From assembly GCF_001435505.1 (NCBI RefSeq), contig NZ_AZDO01000023.1, positions 1 through 64,000 on the forward strand: a stretch of DNA of 64,000 nucleotides. Reading direction: 5' to 3'. Under the pieces are notes generated by a model. That model searched no databases. It was not told where the DNA came from and worked only from the letters and a program-made list of their open reading frames with translations. The stretch comes from Companilactobacillus futsaii JCM 17355 (GTDB lineage Bacteria; Bacillota; Bacilli; Lactobacillales; Lactobacillaceae). This document shows, piece by piece, positions 40,973 through 49,892 of the stretch; the first letter of the stretch is position 1; the number at the start of each line of letters is the position of its first letter. Made by a program: the position numbers and the translations under genes.

Positions 40973-42772
40973 ATGTTAATAAAAAAGGGAAAAGAATGGG
41001 CTCTATCTTGTGTAGCTGTGAGTGCAGCAGTTTTAATGGGGATGTCAACAACAACCCAAACTGATGCCGCAACTACTGTCAATAATGGTTTTACTAGTAC
41101 TTCTGTAAGCGATAACTCAACTGCATCACAAACAGCAAATACTACGAATGATGCGACAACTCAAGGTTCAGCACAATCAACGAGTACAGCAAATAGTACG
41201 ACAACACAAAGTACATCACAAAAACAAACAGCGGTTACTCAATCCGTAAATGATGATGTCCAAAATGGTGGAAGTGTTAGTGATGACTTTAGTAATGAAA
41301 AAAGTAATCAATTAGGTTATGCATCAAACTTCCATATTTTTGCTAATGAAGCAACTTTGAATGCACATACTAATGGTAATTTAGCTGTTGGTACTTTAAA
41401 TGGAAACGTAAACTTTGGTACAAATATTCGTGAGGGCTATTTGAATAAAGATATTTCTTATGTTCAAAATCACAATGCTATCGCTTCTAGTTCATTTGTC
41501 CAAGGAACTGATGATCGGACCAATAAAGTTGTTTTTGGTGAAAACAATGATGTGGATGTTACCAACCCAACCAAAACAAATGTTGATGGAACTAACATTG
41601 ATCACTTGACTAAGGATGAAACATATCAAGATAAGAATGGTAATACGTATATTGATTTTGGTTCACAGTTCTCACAATTAGAGAGTAAATCAAACACACT
41701 TTCTAACATGGAACCAACTGTTTCCGTTCAAGCTAGTGATTTTCCAGATCGTAACCAACGAGTTATCAATTTGGAAGATTACAACCCTAATGAAAACAAT
41801 CAAATTATTATTAATTTGGATGCAGACGTTTTGACTATGGATACACCAATCTATATTTACGGTTTATCTGCTGATAAGGGCGGTACAAGTGTCATCATTA
41901 ATGTTGATACTAAAGGTCAAGATCCATACGATGTTAATTCACAAGTCAAGTTGACTTTTAACGATGGTGAAGGGGCTGATGCCAATAATAAGGAACGCCC
42001 TAACCAAGAAACAGAATATTTTGATGATAATCACTTGCTATGGAACTTCTACGACAGTACAGCTAGTGATAACTTGTACACAGGAACAATCGATGTCAAA
42101 CGTCCATTCCAAGGTAGTGTTTTGGCTCCAAAGGCAACTGTCATAGCTGATGCTAACCTTGATGGTAATATTGTAGCTGATAAAGTAATCGTCAATGCCG
42201 AAACTCACAGATGGGATCTTCAAGATGACAATGCTACAGAAACAGAATTTGAAAGACCTGTAACAATTCCTGGAGAAGTGGATCCTGATGAAGTAATTAC
42301 TGATAAAGGTGACGAAAATGACGGCGGCAATATCGAAAACCCTGATGAAAAAGAAGAGGAAGAAGATATTGATCCTGACACTGGTGATTTAATCGAAGTT
42401 GATGGTGGTTCAGAAGGTCAAAAGCCAGATACTGACGATAATGGTGAAGAAGATAAAGAAGACGAAGATAATGAAGGTTCAGAAGAAGAAAATAATGGTT
42501 CTAATGAATCTAACGAATCCGAAGAAGGAACTGATGGACCATTAGATGGTGATGGCAATGCTATTACAAGTGGTGGTTCAGAAGGAAATTCTGAAGGATT
42601 ATTACCAGGTGTTGCGGGTAACAATATTGCTGAATCACAAGGTTCAAGTTCAGATTCTGGAAAATTGCCACAAACTGGTGAAACAACTGGAATTCTTGCC
42701 ACAATTTTAGGTGTGATTTTAGTAGCCTTTGGCGCAATTTTGAAATTTACTAGAATCAAAAAAGAAGATTAA
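40973..42772 (+). CDS. LPXTG-anchored surface protein with choice-of-anchor A-like domain
   Basis: A 599-residue secreted, wall-anchored protein. The signal peptide (about residues 1-33) is followed by a Ser/Thr/Gln-rich linker (about 34-95), then a globular domain (about 115-420). That domain ends in FQGSVLAPKATVIADANLDG then NIVADKVIVNAETHRWDLQ, like choice-of-anchor A domains. A very acidic Glu/Asp/Gly/Asn-rich spacer (about 430-555) leads to the sortase signal LPQTGE (about 564-569), membrane helix and RIKKED tail. It is probably an adhesin. Its SD, GAGGGAG, lies about 12 bases before the ATG. Confidence 0.88.
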   Translation: MLIKKGKEWALSCVAVSAAVLMGMSTTTQTDAATTVNNGFTSTSVSDNSTASQTANTTNDATTQGSAQSTSTANSTTTQSTSQKQTAVTQSVNDDVQNGGSVSDDFSNEKSNQLGYASNFHIFANEATLNAHTNGNLAVGTLNGNVNFGTNIREGYLNKDISYVQNHNAIASSSFVQGTDDRTNKVVFGENNDVDVTNPTKTNVDGTNIDHLTKDETYQDKNGNTYIDFGSQFSQLESKSNTLSNMEPTVSVQASDFPDRNQRVINLEDYNPNENNQIIINLDADVLTMDTPIYIYGLSADKGGTSVIINVDTKGQDPYDVNSQVKLTFNDGEGADANNKERPNQETEYFDDNHLLWNFYDSTASDNLYTGTIDVKRPFQGSVLAPKATVIADANLDGNIVADKVIVNAETHRWDLQDDNATETEFERPVTIPGEVDPDEVITDKGDENDGGNIENPDEKEEEEDIDPDTGDLIEVDGGSEGQKPDTDDNGEEDKEDEDNEGSEEENNGSNESNESEEGTDGPLDGDGNAITSGGSEGNSEGLLPGVAGNNIAESQGSSSDSGKLPQTGETTGILATILGVILVAFGAILKFTRIKKED

Positions 42773-42785
42773 TTTTAGATAAAAA

Positions 42786-42820
42786 TAAAGCCTCCACGAT
42801 TGATTTCGTGAAGGTTTTAT
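42786..42820. terminator. Bidirectional terminator between convergent genes
   Basis: AAAGCCTCCACGA and TCGTGAAGGTTTT pair around TTGATT, with AT-rich flanks on both sides. Confidence 0.72.
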
Positions 42821-43890
42821 TTGCGTTTTTTAGAATTACCAGTTAACAAGTAATTGATACCGGGAATCCAATTTAATATCCAAATGATGATGATCGATAA
42901 AATTAAGACAACGATATATCTTAAGAAAGTAGCAGCCAATCCACCAATAGCAATGTGATTCATGAACCAAGGTTCGATGAAAAGAATTAATAAATTGTGA
43001 ATCAAGTAAACTCCGAACACTAGTGGTGATAAGAATTCAAAAGTTTTAATTGTAATCTTAGATTTGATTTTACTGCCCCATTTTTGTAGAAGTATAAAAG
43101 CAGCGACTGACATGATAGGAATGTAGATTGAAGTTACATAGTAGCCATTATTGCTATCAAAAATTCTAGGTACAGCTTCAGAAATGAAATTACCGCCTAA
43201 ACCAGCAATTAAGAAAATGGCAATTAAAACAAGATTATTAGTTTTTTCAATTTTTATTTTTGTTAATAAGTAACCAAGGATAAAGTATCCTGTGAAACCT
43301 CCAACTAAGAAAAAACTAGCTACTGGCGATAAAGTTAAGATTTTTGAGTAATCTTTAGGCAACATTACAGCAAGGGATGGTAAGAGTGAACAAGTAACTA
43401 ACCAGATCCCTGTAACATAAATCAACATTTCGTTAGAAGCTTGTTCAACAAAAGTCCTGATCACTGGAGAAAGAATATAAATTCCAACGAGTGGATACAT
43501 AAACCAAAGCGTTGGGGAAGTTGGTTGATAAAGAATAGTTTTAACAACGCTCATTACGTTTTTAAAAGATAATGAATGTGCATAAATTCCAACAACAATA
43601 GGTGATATAACTGACCACATGATAAATGGAATAGCCACGTGTGGGATTCTTTTTTTCCAAGTATAACTTAAAGAAGTCGTTTTTTTACTATTGAGCAAGA
43701 GTGATCCAGAAATCATAAAGAAGACTGGTACACTGATGTGAGCAAAATAATTTAAAATTTTAGTGATCTGCCATTGTCCACTGCCAACGTTCAAAGTAGT
43801 ATCAATAGCAGAAACATGGATAAAGACCACTAAGAGAATGGCAATAACACGGATAAAGTCTAAATAAAAAATCCGATGGCTTTTATTCAT
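42817..43890 (-). CDS. Acyltransferase-3 family membrane protein
   Basis: A 357-residue polytopic membrane protein with about ten helices. The N-terminus RIFYLDFIRVIAILLVVFIH then VSAID (about residues 6-30) carries the conserved FIR and histidine of the acyltransferase-3 (OafA/WecH) family, which O-acetylates surface polysaccharides or peptidoglycan. SVPVFFMISGSLLLNSKK (about 53-70) is also typical. The target glycan is unknown. SD GGAGGGA precedes the ATG. Confidence 0.88.
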   Translation of the reverse strand: MNKSHRIFYLDFIRVIAILLVVFIHVSAIDTTLNVGSGQWQITKILNYFAHISVPVFFMISGSLLLNSKKTTSLSYTWKKRIPHVAIPFIMWSVISPIVVGIYAHSLSFKNVMSVVKTILYQPTSPTLWFMYPLVGIYILSPVIRTFVEQASNEMLIYVTGIWLVTCSLLPSLAVMLPKDYSKILTLSPVASFFLVGGFTGYFILGYLLTKIKIEKTNNLVLIAIFLIAGLGGNFISEAVPRIFDSNNGYYVTSIYIPIMSVAAFILLQKWGSKIKSKITIKTFEFLSPLVFGVYLIHNLLILFIEPWFMNHIAIGGLAATFLRYIVVLILSIIIIWILNWIPGINYLLTGNSKKRK

Positions 43891-44069
43891 AAAAAAAATC
43901 CCTCCAAATGCAGGTTTGGTTAAGATGCTGTCGCTCGTAAAATCTCTGTGGTTGGTTGGAGCGTTGGCGACTAGATTTCAATTCTTTAGTTTGATAGCTT
44001 TAAATTAAAGTTAATTAAATACTTGTACTATTTCCCATTTAATTGAAATATGGTTAAAATCCACTATCT

Positions 44070-44118
44070 AGTCGTGCCCACAGCGTTCCAGCGTTTTCCA
44101 GGGCCGAACGGACGACGG
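44070..44118 (-). repeat. Dispersed repeat, diverged copy
   Basis: On the minus strand this starts with CCGTC-N-TCC and ends with GCTGGAACGCTGTGGG then CACGACT. The last 23 bases match 55102-55124 at 21 positions, and the spacing between the two blocks is nearly the same. The middle part differs. A related inverted fragment, GGAGCG..CGACTAGA, lies at about 43959-43976, so the 43.9-44.1 kb gap may hold a decayed longer element. Confidence 0.6.
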
Positions 44119-44237
44119 TATCTACATCTAATACCAAATCTAAATACTCTATTAATAATAGTTGAAAACAGGAAGAAAATGAAGTATTGGCGTATGATAT
44201 AATGACAAAGTAAAATTATTGATTGGAAGAAGTTATT

Positions 44238-44903
44238 ATGCGCGTAGGAGAATCTCCAGGAACAGATTTTGTCAGATATTTAATATGGATAGCATTTTCC
44301 ATCGTAACATTGATGTTGAAAAATAATGCGGCAAATAGCAAAGGATTGGATATGCCAATCATGATAGCCTTCTTTGTCGTTGGATTAATTACGCTATTTT
44401 TGATGATTAGAAAATATATTCGAGAAGAAAAATCGTTTTCCGATACAGCAGATGGTTTCGTGTATTCGTTATTATCTAATGCTGGATTGGTCAGTTTAAT
44501 GATAATTTTGGTTTGCTTGATGCGGATCATGGTCAGTTATTTGCAGATTACTGGTAAATTACCCAAATTTGCTAACGATGATGTTTCAAGTGCTGAGCAG
44601 AGCGTTTTCGTCTTTAATATGGTTGCAAATGTTTTTGTCATAACGATTCAACAGCAATTAGTACAGACTGGATTTTTCTTTAATTATTTCTTTAGAAAGA
44701 GTTCAGCATACAGTGCCATTATGGGAATTCTGTTGAGTGGAGTTATTGGTGGATTGATTAGTTTACCTGGCTCCTTGTTGCAATTCTTCATGATGATGGC
44801 CCTAGGTTGGTGCTATGCTTTGACATACTTGTACACTAAGGATGAAAAGATAGCCATCTTTGTAGCTATGGTTAGTGCAGCAGTAGGAACAATTATTATT
44901 TAA
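44238..44903 (+). CDS. CPBP-like membrane protein lacking catalytic residues
   Basis: A 221-residue protein with about six membrane helices. The C-terminal half matches the layout of CPBP (Abi) intramembrane metalloproteases, but the key residues are changed. The usual EExxxR is IQQQLVQTGFFFNYFF (about residues 138-153), the FxxxH helix is LLSGVIGGLISLPG (about 165-178), and no final histidine is seen. It may be an inactive relative acting in protein-protein contacts. The ATG at 44238 has GGAAGAAG upstream, and an extended -10 (TGATATAAT, 44195-44203) precedes it. Confidence 0.55.
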   Translation: MRVGESPGTDFVRYLIWIAFSIVTLMLKNNAANSKGLDMPIMIAFFVVGLITLFLMIRKYIREEKSFSDTADGFVYSLLSNAGLVSLMIILVCLMRIMVSYLQITGKLPKFANDDVSSAEQSVFVFNMVANVFVITIQQQLVQTGFFFNYFFRKSSAYSAIMGILLSGVIGGLISLPGSLLQFFMMMALGWCYALTYLYTKDEKIAIFVAMVSAAVGTIII

Positions 44904-44910
44904 ATACCGA

Positions 44911-44957
44911 TTAAGTCTAATGTCGTAGTTTGAAACTATGGCATTAGGCTTTTTTTA
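44911..44957 (+). terminator. Terminator of the CPBP-like gene
   Basis: AAGTCTAATGTCGTAGTTT and AAACTATGGCATTAGGCTT form a long stem with a GA-type loop and a following T-run. Confidence 0.85.
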
Positions 44958-45095
44958 GTGGGGACTATCAGTAACGAAGTATCTAAAGCAATTCTGGTCA
45001 ATCCTGATTTTAAATAAAAAAATAGGTTGATGTTGTCACCGTTGGGCTCAAAAAATTGTGTACAATGAAGACAAAAAATAAATGAGGGTGACAGC

Positions 45096-45623
45096 ATGCA
45101 GGAATGGTTAGTTCGAGAAAATGTTAAATTGAAAATTGTTGATCCTAAAGATGCAGAGAGTCTTTATGAACAAATCGAGAAAACCAGGCCTCAATTAGCT
45201 AAATTTATGCCTTGGGGTGAGTCGACCAAATCCGTTGCCAGTGAACGAGCTTTTCTGGAATATTGTCAGGATCGCATGGCTTCAAAGAATCTCTGGAATG
45301 CCAGTATTTGGATCAACGGGCACCCAGTCGGTATGATAGATTTGCACAATATCGATCTTGATAATAAGCGTGCTGAAGTTGGCTATTGGCTAGGAGGAGA
45401 ATTCCAAGGTAAAGGCATCATGACTGATTGCCTGAAAAGGTTATTAGAAATTGGCTTCGATGAACTAGGTTTACACAAGATTAAACTTATGGCAGAAGAA
45501 GTTAATCCTGCTAGTAATGCAGTTGCTAAAAAGGTTGGCTTTCAGCTTGAAGGAACTTTGAAGGATGAAATTTATTCAGCTGGGAAATATCACGATGCAT
45601 TGTTGTACGGATTGGTAAAATAG
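45096..45623 (+). CDS. GNAT acetyltransferase, RimJ/RimL-like
   Basis: A 175-residue acetyltransferase. The acetyl-CoA site is around VGYWLGGEFQGKGIMTDCLK (about residues 89-108), followed by 'LGLHKIKLMAEEVNPASNAV' and 'KKVGFQLEGTLKDEIY'. This pattern is close to ribosomal-protein-serine (RimL/YdaF-like) acetyltransferases. The substrate is not proven. SD GAGGGTGA precedes the ATG. It is convergent with helD across a strong terminator. Confidence 0.88.
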   Translation: MQEWLVRENVKLKIVDPKDAESLYEQIEKTRPQLAKFMPWGESTKSVASERAFLEYCQDRMASKNLWNASIWINGHPVGMIDLHNIDLDNKRAEVGYWLGGEFQGKGIMTDCLKRLLEIGFDELGLHKIKLMAEEVNPASNAVAKKVGFQLEGTLKDEIYSAGKYHDALLYGLVK

Positions 45624-45635
45624 CTAGGAATGACA

Positions 45636-45685
45636 AAAACTCCAATGAGATACCCACGTAGGGATATTTCATTGGAGTTTTTTAG
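45636..45685. terminator. Bidirectional terminator between GNAT and helD
   Basis: AAAACTCCAATGA and TCATTGGAGTTTTT pair, with an inner hairpin ATCCC/GGGAT-like segment (ATACCCACGTAGGGATAT). A-tract and T-tract lie on opposite sides. Confidence 0.88.
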
Positions 45686-47959
45686 TTATTGTTCAGAAAT
45701 TAAATCTGAAGATTCATTACTTAACAATGGTGAAACTGTGCTGTCGACACATAAAGTCAAACTGTGCATGGCTCGAGTACAGATAGTATAAAGAACATCA
45801 GTACTGCGACTGTCAGGATAATTTTTGGCTGAGACATCATGACCGATTACAGCATCGAATTCTAGTCCCTTAGCTAAGTAAATTGGCAAGACTAGAATTC
45901 CCTTTGGAATCGAACGAAAGTCAGCATCAACTAAAGTAATAATCGATTCATCACTGAAGTGAGTGTAAATTTGTTCAGCTTGAGCTTGGTTACGTGTCAA
46001 AATAGCGACTGTTTCGTATTTCTTGTTGAGTTCTTTGGCGGTTTCTTTCAAACCTTGGTAATAATCGTCATCATCAAAGACTTTAATGACTGGATCTTCA
46101 CCTTGGCGAGAGAAGGCTTTGATTTCTTCACCATTTGGCAAGAGTTTAGTAGCAAAGTTAGTTATTTCCGCAGTGGAACGATAACTTTGGTTTAGCGTAA
46201 TAGTGTTAATGCGTTTTTTACTAAATAATTCGTTGACTTCAGTTACAAGGTCTTTTTGACGATAGGAACTAGTCAAAACATCTTGAGCCCGGTCGCCTAA
46301 CAAAGTCATCTTAGCATTTGGAAAAGCATGGGCGATGTATTTAAGTTGAGCCATTGTATAATCTTGAACTTCATCAATGAAAATGTGTTGGATCGAGTGA
46401 TTGACACCACCGTCAGTTACGATATCGCGTAAATAAAGGATAGCAATTGAATCACTGAGATTTAGTTTGTGAGATTCAATGTTGTCGTCGATAGCTTCGA
46501 TCATGGTTTGCCAAACACTGTCAGAAACTAAGTTTTGATCCATTTCGTTGAGTAAGAAGAGATATTCTTTGTAAGGATTAAAGAAATAGTCGTTGATGAG
46601 GGCGTTATAAATTGGTGCATAACGTTCCTTCAAAAACTCTTCGGCAATGATTTCACGTTGATTAGTTGATTCTTCAATGTTGTGGTCAGTGATTATTTGT
46701 TGGAAATCTTCATCAGACAAATTATCGATTTCAGCTTGAACCCAATCTTCGTTACGATCCTCGTGGATTCGTCTTTGAAGACGTTTGATCAGAGTGTTTT
46801 TTGTCTTTAAGAAACGATCGTTAATATGGTAAGCGTGATTGATAGAATCATAAATTTCAGCCATTTCAGCTTTAGTAAAGAAAGGTTTGCCTTCAAAGAT
46901 AATATCTTCAAAATGCAAAATATGTTCTGGGTGATCTTCTTCAAGTTCAGCTAACTTATCTAAGAAGTCGCCACTTTCTTTATAAAGACGCATTTTAACA
47001 GTTGACTCTGGCAAATTACGTTCATCTTTTTCATAACGTTCAAATAAAGTTTCTACTTGAACCCCGGTCAAACGTAGGGAAATAAATTCATTCAATGTAA
47101 CTTGACGCATATTTCGTTCACCTAAACTAGGCAAGACTTCAGAGATGTAATTACTGAATAATTTATTAGGTGAGAACAAAACAATATTGTCGGCGTTCAT
47201 CGTCGAACGACTGTGATAAAGCAAGTAGGCCACTCGTTGCAAGATAGCGGAAGTTTTACCAGATCCAGCGACACCCTGAACCAATAAAACGTCAGAGCGG
47301 GTATCACGGATAATTGCATTTTGCTCGTGCTGAATTGTGGCGACGATGTTCTTTAAATATTCATCGCTGTATTCACTCAAGACAGATTGGAGAATTTCGT
47401 CCCCAACAGTTTCATTAGTATCGAACATATTTCGAATATGATTTTTAACAATTTGAAATTGGCGTTTCTTTTTTAAATCTACTTCAGCTTTACCATTGGG
47501 AGTTTGATAATGGACTTTGCCGAGCATCCCGTTGTAGTAAATTCCTGAAATTGGAGCACGCCAGTCATAAATTAAGAAATTACCGTCATCGTCTTGCAAA
47601 GTAGAAGTACCAATATAAAGGGTATCTTCTTCGCCATCTTCGACGATATCAATTCGTCCAAAATAAGGTGAACCTTGGAGGTTTTCTAATTTGAGACGGT
47701 TGGCGTTTAAAATATTTTCATTTTCAACTGCCAAGGCAACCAATTGCTTTTGTTGTTGAACAGAGGCATTGGTTTCCATTTGGTCGTCGACTTCAAAGGT
47801 ATTAACTTTGGTATTTTCACCGTAATTGCGATAAATACGATGAGTTTCTTGATGAGCTTGGGCAATACTTTGGTCAACTCGTTTGATCTTGTTGTCGATT
47901 TTTTCAGCAACCGAATTGACTCTTTGTTGTTCTTCATCTTTTGATTGATTAATCGTCAT
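45686..47959 (-). CDS. helD: HelD-like superfamily 1 helicase/RNA polymerase recycling factor
   Basis: A 757-residue UvrD/Rep-superfamily protein. A coiled N-terminal arm (about residues 1-85) precedes Walker A LVQGVAGSGKTSAILQRVAY (about 220-239). Walker B-like IFIDEVQDYT lies about 538-547, with LLGDRAQDVL (about 569-578) and LNQSYRSTAEI (about 602-612). The architecture matches HelD, which frees RNA polymerase from stalled complexes, rather than UvrD or PcrA. The ATG at 47959 (AGAGGGA upstream) is preferred over 47974. The trpS promoter lies immediately upstream in the opposite direction. Confidence 0.88.
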   Translation of the reverse strand: MTINQSKDEEQQRVNSVAEKIDNKIKRVDQSIAQAHQETHRIYRNYGENTKVNTFEVDDQMETNASVQQQKQLVALAVENENILNANRLKLENLQGSPYFGRIDIVEDGEEDTLYIGTSTLQDDDGNFLIYDWRAPISGIYYNGMLGKVHYQTPNGKAEVDLKKKRQFQIVKNHIRNMFDTNETVGDEILQSVLSEYSDEYLKNIVATIQHEQNAIIRDTRSDVLLVQGVAGSGKTSAILQRVAYLLYHSRSTMNADNIVLFSPNKLFSNYISEVLPSLGERNMRQVTLNEFISLRLTGVQVETLFERYEKDERNLPESTVKMRLYKESGDFLDKLAELEEDHPEHILHFEDIIFEGKPFFTKAEMAEIYDSINHAYHINDRFLKTKNTLIKRLQRRIHEDRNEDWVQAEIDNLSDEDFQQIITDHNIEESTNQREIIAEEFLKERYAPIYNALINDYFFNPYKEYLFLLNEMDQNLVSDSVWQTMIEAIDDNIESHKLNLSDSIAILYLRDIVTDGGVNHSIQHIFIDEVQDYTMAQLKYIAHAFPNAKMTLLGDRAQDVLTSSYRQKDLVTEVNELFSKKRINTITLNQSYRSTAEITNFATKLLPNGEEIKAFSRQGEDPVIKVFDDDDYYQGLKETAKELNKKYETVAILTRNQAQAEQIYTHFSDESIITLVDADFRSIPKGILVLPIYLAKGLEFDAVIGHDVSAKNYPDSRSTDVLYTICTRAMHSLTLCVDSTVSPLLSNESSDLISEQ

Positions 47960-47975
47960 TAAAATCCCTCTCACG

Positions 47976-48220
47976 TTGACAATTTGTCGATTTTTAATTA
48001 TGCTAATAGCAATTAGAGTACATTAAAGCATAAGCATTTTTTAGTACTAATTCAAGTAAGTTGGTTCAGAGAATAACTTCATGGCTGCAAAAGTTATCGA
48101 CCTTGAGTTAGGAAGTGGGTATGGTTAGTCACCTTATAACTTCGAGTGGTAGAGTAATCTACAAGACAGGTGGCACCACGTTTTTGCGTCCTATTATTTA
48201 AGATAATAGGACGCTTTTTT
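47976..48220 (+). promoter_or_regulatory. Promoter and T-box leader of trpS
   Basis: Promoter TTGACA (47976-47981), 17-bp spacer, TATGCT (47999-48004). Stem I contains the distal loop GGCTGC within ATAACTT/AAGTTAT arms. The specifier strand GAAGTGGG puts TGG (Trp) at 48116-48118; another TGG is at 48122-48124. The T-box AGGTGGCACCACG (48168-48180) has a UGGC bulge that fits the G73 discriminator of tRNA-Trp. The terminator GCGTCCTATTATT/AATAATAGGACGC ends at 48214, followed by six T residues. Uncharged tRNA-Trp would promote read-through into trpS. Confidence 0.92.
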
Positions 48221-48284
48221 TATTGTGGAGAGCCATTATACCACCAGAAAAATCTTTGTGCATTAATTAATTCAGGAGGAAAAC

Positions 48285-49301
48285 ATGAAAACAAATACTA
48301 TTTTAACTGGAGATCGTCCCACAGGGAAATTACACATTGGACATTATTTAGGTTCATTGAAAAATCGCGTTAAGCTTCAAAATGAAGGTAAGTACAAGAT
48401 GTTTATCATGATTGCTGATATGCAAGCTTTGACTGACAATGCTCGTGATCCTCAAAAAGTCCGTAATAGCTTGATTCAAGTTGCTTTGGATTATCTCTCA
48501 GTTGGAATCGATCCTGCTAAAACTAATATTTTAGTACAATCACAAATCCCTGCTTTGAATGAATTAACGATGTATTACTTGGATTTAGTTTCAGTTTCAC
48601 GTTTGGAAAGAAATCCCACTGTTAAAACAGAAATCAAACAAAAGAGTTTCGGTCAAAGTATTCCTGCCGGATTCTTAACTTATCCAGTTAGCCAAACTGC
48701 TGATATTACTGCTTTTAAGGCTGATACAGTTCCAGTTGGCGATGACCAAGAACCAATGATAGAACAAGCACGTGAAATCGTTCGTACTTTCAATAATACA
48801 TATAACGTTGATACTTTAGTTGAACCAGAAGGCTATTTCCCACCTAAAGGACAAGGTCGTCTACCTGGTATCGATGGTAATGCTAAGATGAGTAAATCGT
48901 TAGGCAATTGTATTTATCTATCTGATTCAGCTGACGAAGTTACTAAGAAAGTTATGTCAATGTACACTGATCCAGATCACGTTCACGTTGAAGACCCTGG
49001 TAAAATCGAAGGCAACACTGTCTTTACTTACTTAGATGCTTTTGGTACTGATACAGAAAAGATTGCTCAATTAAAGGAACAATATCAAGCTGGTGGTTTA
49101 GGTGATGTTAAAGTTAAACGTTATCTAAATGATGTTTTGCAAGAAATCCTTGAACCAATCCGTAATCGTCGTGCTGAATACGAAAAAGATATTCCTGGTG
49201 TTTATGACATCCTTAAAAAGGGTAGCGACAATGCCAATATTGTTGCTAACCAAACTTTATCTGAAGTTAGAAAAGCTATTGGAGTCAACTATTTCGACTA
49301 G
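48285..49301 (+). CDS. trpS: Tryptophanyl-tRNA synthetase
   Basis: A 338-residue class I synthetase that charges tRNA-Trp. The HIGH motif is in [17 protein letters not shown] (about residues 9-25), and the KMSKS loop is [10 protein letters not shown] (about 203-212). TrpRS signatures such as DMQALTDNA (about 47-55) and [16 protein letters not shown] (about 147-162) are present. SD AGGAGGAAA precedes the ATG. It is controlled by its own T-box leader. Length is typical for bacterial TrpRS. Confidence 0.97.
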   Translation: MKTNTILTGDRPTGKLHIGHYLGSLKNRVKLQNEGKYKMFIMIADMQALTDNARDPQKVRNSLIQVALDYLSVGIDPAKTNILVQSQIPALNELTMYYLDLVSVSRLERNPTVKTEIKQKSFGQSIPAGFLTYPVSQTADITAFKADTVPVGDDQEPMIEQAREIVRTFNNTYNVDTLVEPEGYFPPKGQGRLPGIDGNAKMSKSLGNCIYLSDSADEVTKKVMSMYTDPDHVHVEDPGKIEGNTVFTYLDAFGTDTEKIAQLKEQYQAGGLGDVKVKRYLNDVLQEILEPIRNRRAEYEKDIPGVYDILKKGSDNANIVANQTLSEVRKAIGVNYFD

Positions 49302-49331
49302 TTTCTGAAAATTAAAAACGTTTTTACAGAA

Positions 49332-49386
49332 AAATGCTATGCTTAACTCTTGATTTTATCAAGAGTCGGGTGTAGCATATTTTTTG
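49332..49386 (+). terminator. Terminator of trpS
   Basis: ATGCTATGCTTAACTCTTGA and TCAAGAGTCGGGTGTAGCAT form a long imperfect stem with a TTTA loop and a T-run. Confidence 0.83.
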
Positions 49387-49430
49387 TTCTAAAATATTAA
49401 AAGTTTTTTTTGAAAAAATGAGGTGAGTTA

Positions 49431-49868
49431 ATGGACGATTATAATTTGGTTGGATTCGTGATGCGATATTCGATGGTCAAGAAGCGAATTGCTGCTAAAT
49501 ATTTAAAAGAAGAGGATCTGAATACTTTTGAAAGTATCCTCTTGGGCATCGTGTACAAAAAGAAAGAGTGCAGCCAAGATAAAATCGGTGAAATTACATT
49601 ATTTGACGGTGCTAGCATCGCCAGAGCCTTAAAAAAACTTGAGGATCGTGGTTTTGTCTCTCGACAACCAGACCCCAATAATCGTCGTAAGAAAATCGTA
49701 ACCATTACTGACGCAGGACAGAAGCTTTATGATGAAGTCCGTAAAGCTTTTCATAAGGGTAATGATGCGATTTTTAAAGACATAACTTCTGAGGAACAAA
49801 CACAATTAGAGAAAATTTTGATAAAAGTCTATAAAAATTTAGATAATATCAAAATTGAGTCAAATTAA
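49431..49868 (+). CDS. MarR-family transcriptional regulator
   Basis: A 145-residue winged-helix regulator. DKIGEITLFDGASIARALKK (about residues 43-62) is the recognition region, and QPDPNNRRKKIVTIT (about 71-85) is the wing. It is the first gene of an operon with a 14-TM drug exporter and a DUF4811 protein, the usual arrangement of a repressor with its pump. SD GAGGTGAG precedes the ATG at 49431. Confidence 0.9.
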   Translation: MDDYNLVGFVMRYSMVKKRIAAKYLKEEDLNTFESILLGIVYKKKECSQDKIGEITLFDGASIARALKKLEDRGFVSRQPDPNNRRKKIVTITDAGQKLYDEVRKAFHKGNDAIFKDITSEEQTQLEKILIKVYKNLDNIKIESN

Positions 49869-49892
49869 AAAAGAGAAGAGGATTTTGTTATT

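Noticed and set aside
42418-42759. Long minus-strand frame (113 codons) opposite the LPXTG gene
   Set aside because: A shadow of the repetitive Glu/Asp/Ser codons of the surface protein; low-complexity Ser/Pro translation with no SD.
43891-44069. A structured RNA or small gene in the rest of the 44-kb gap
   Set aside because: Apart from fragments resembling the dispersed repeat, the stretch is AT-rich with no SD-supported ORF or stable long stem.
48170-48373. 67-codon plus-strand frame across the trpS leader
   Set aside because: It runs through the T-box antiterminator and the first codons of trpS; the RNA element and trpS explain this sequence.
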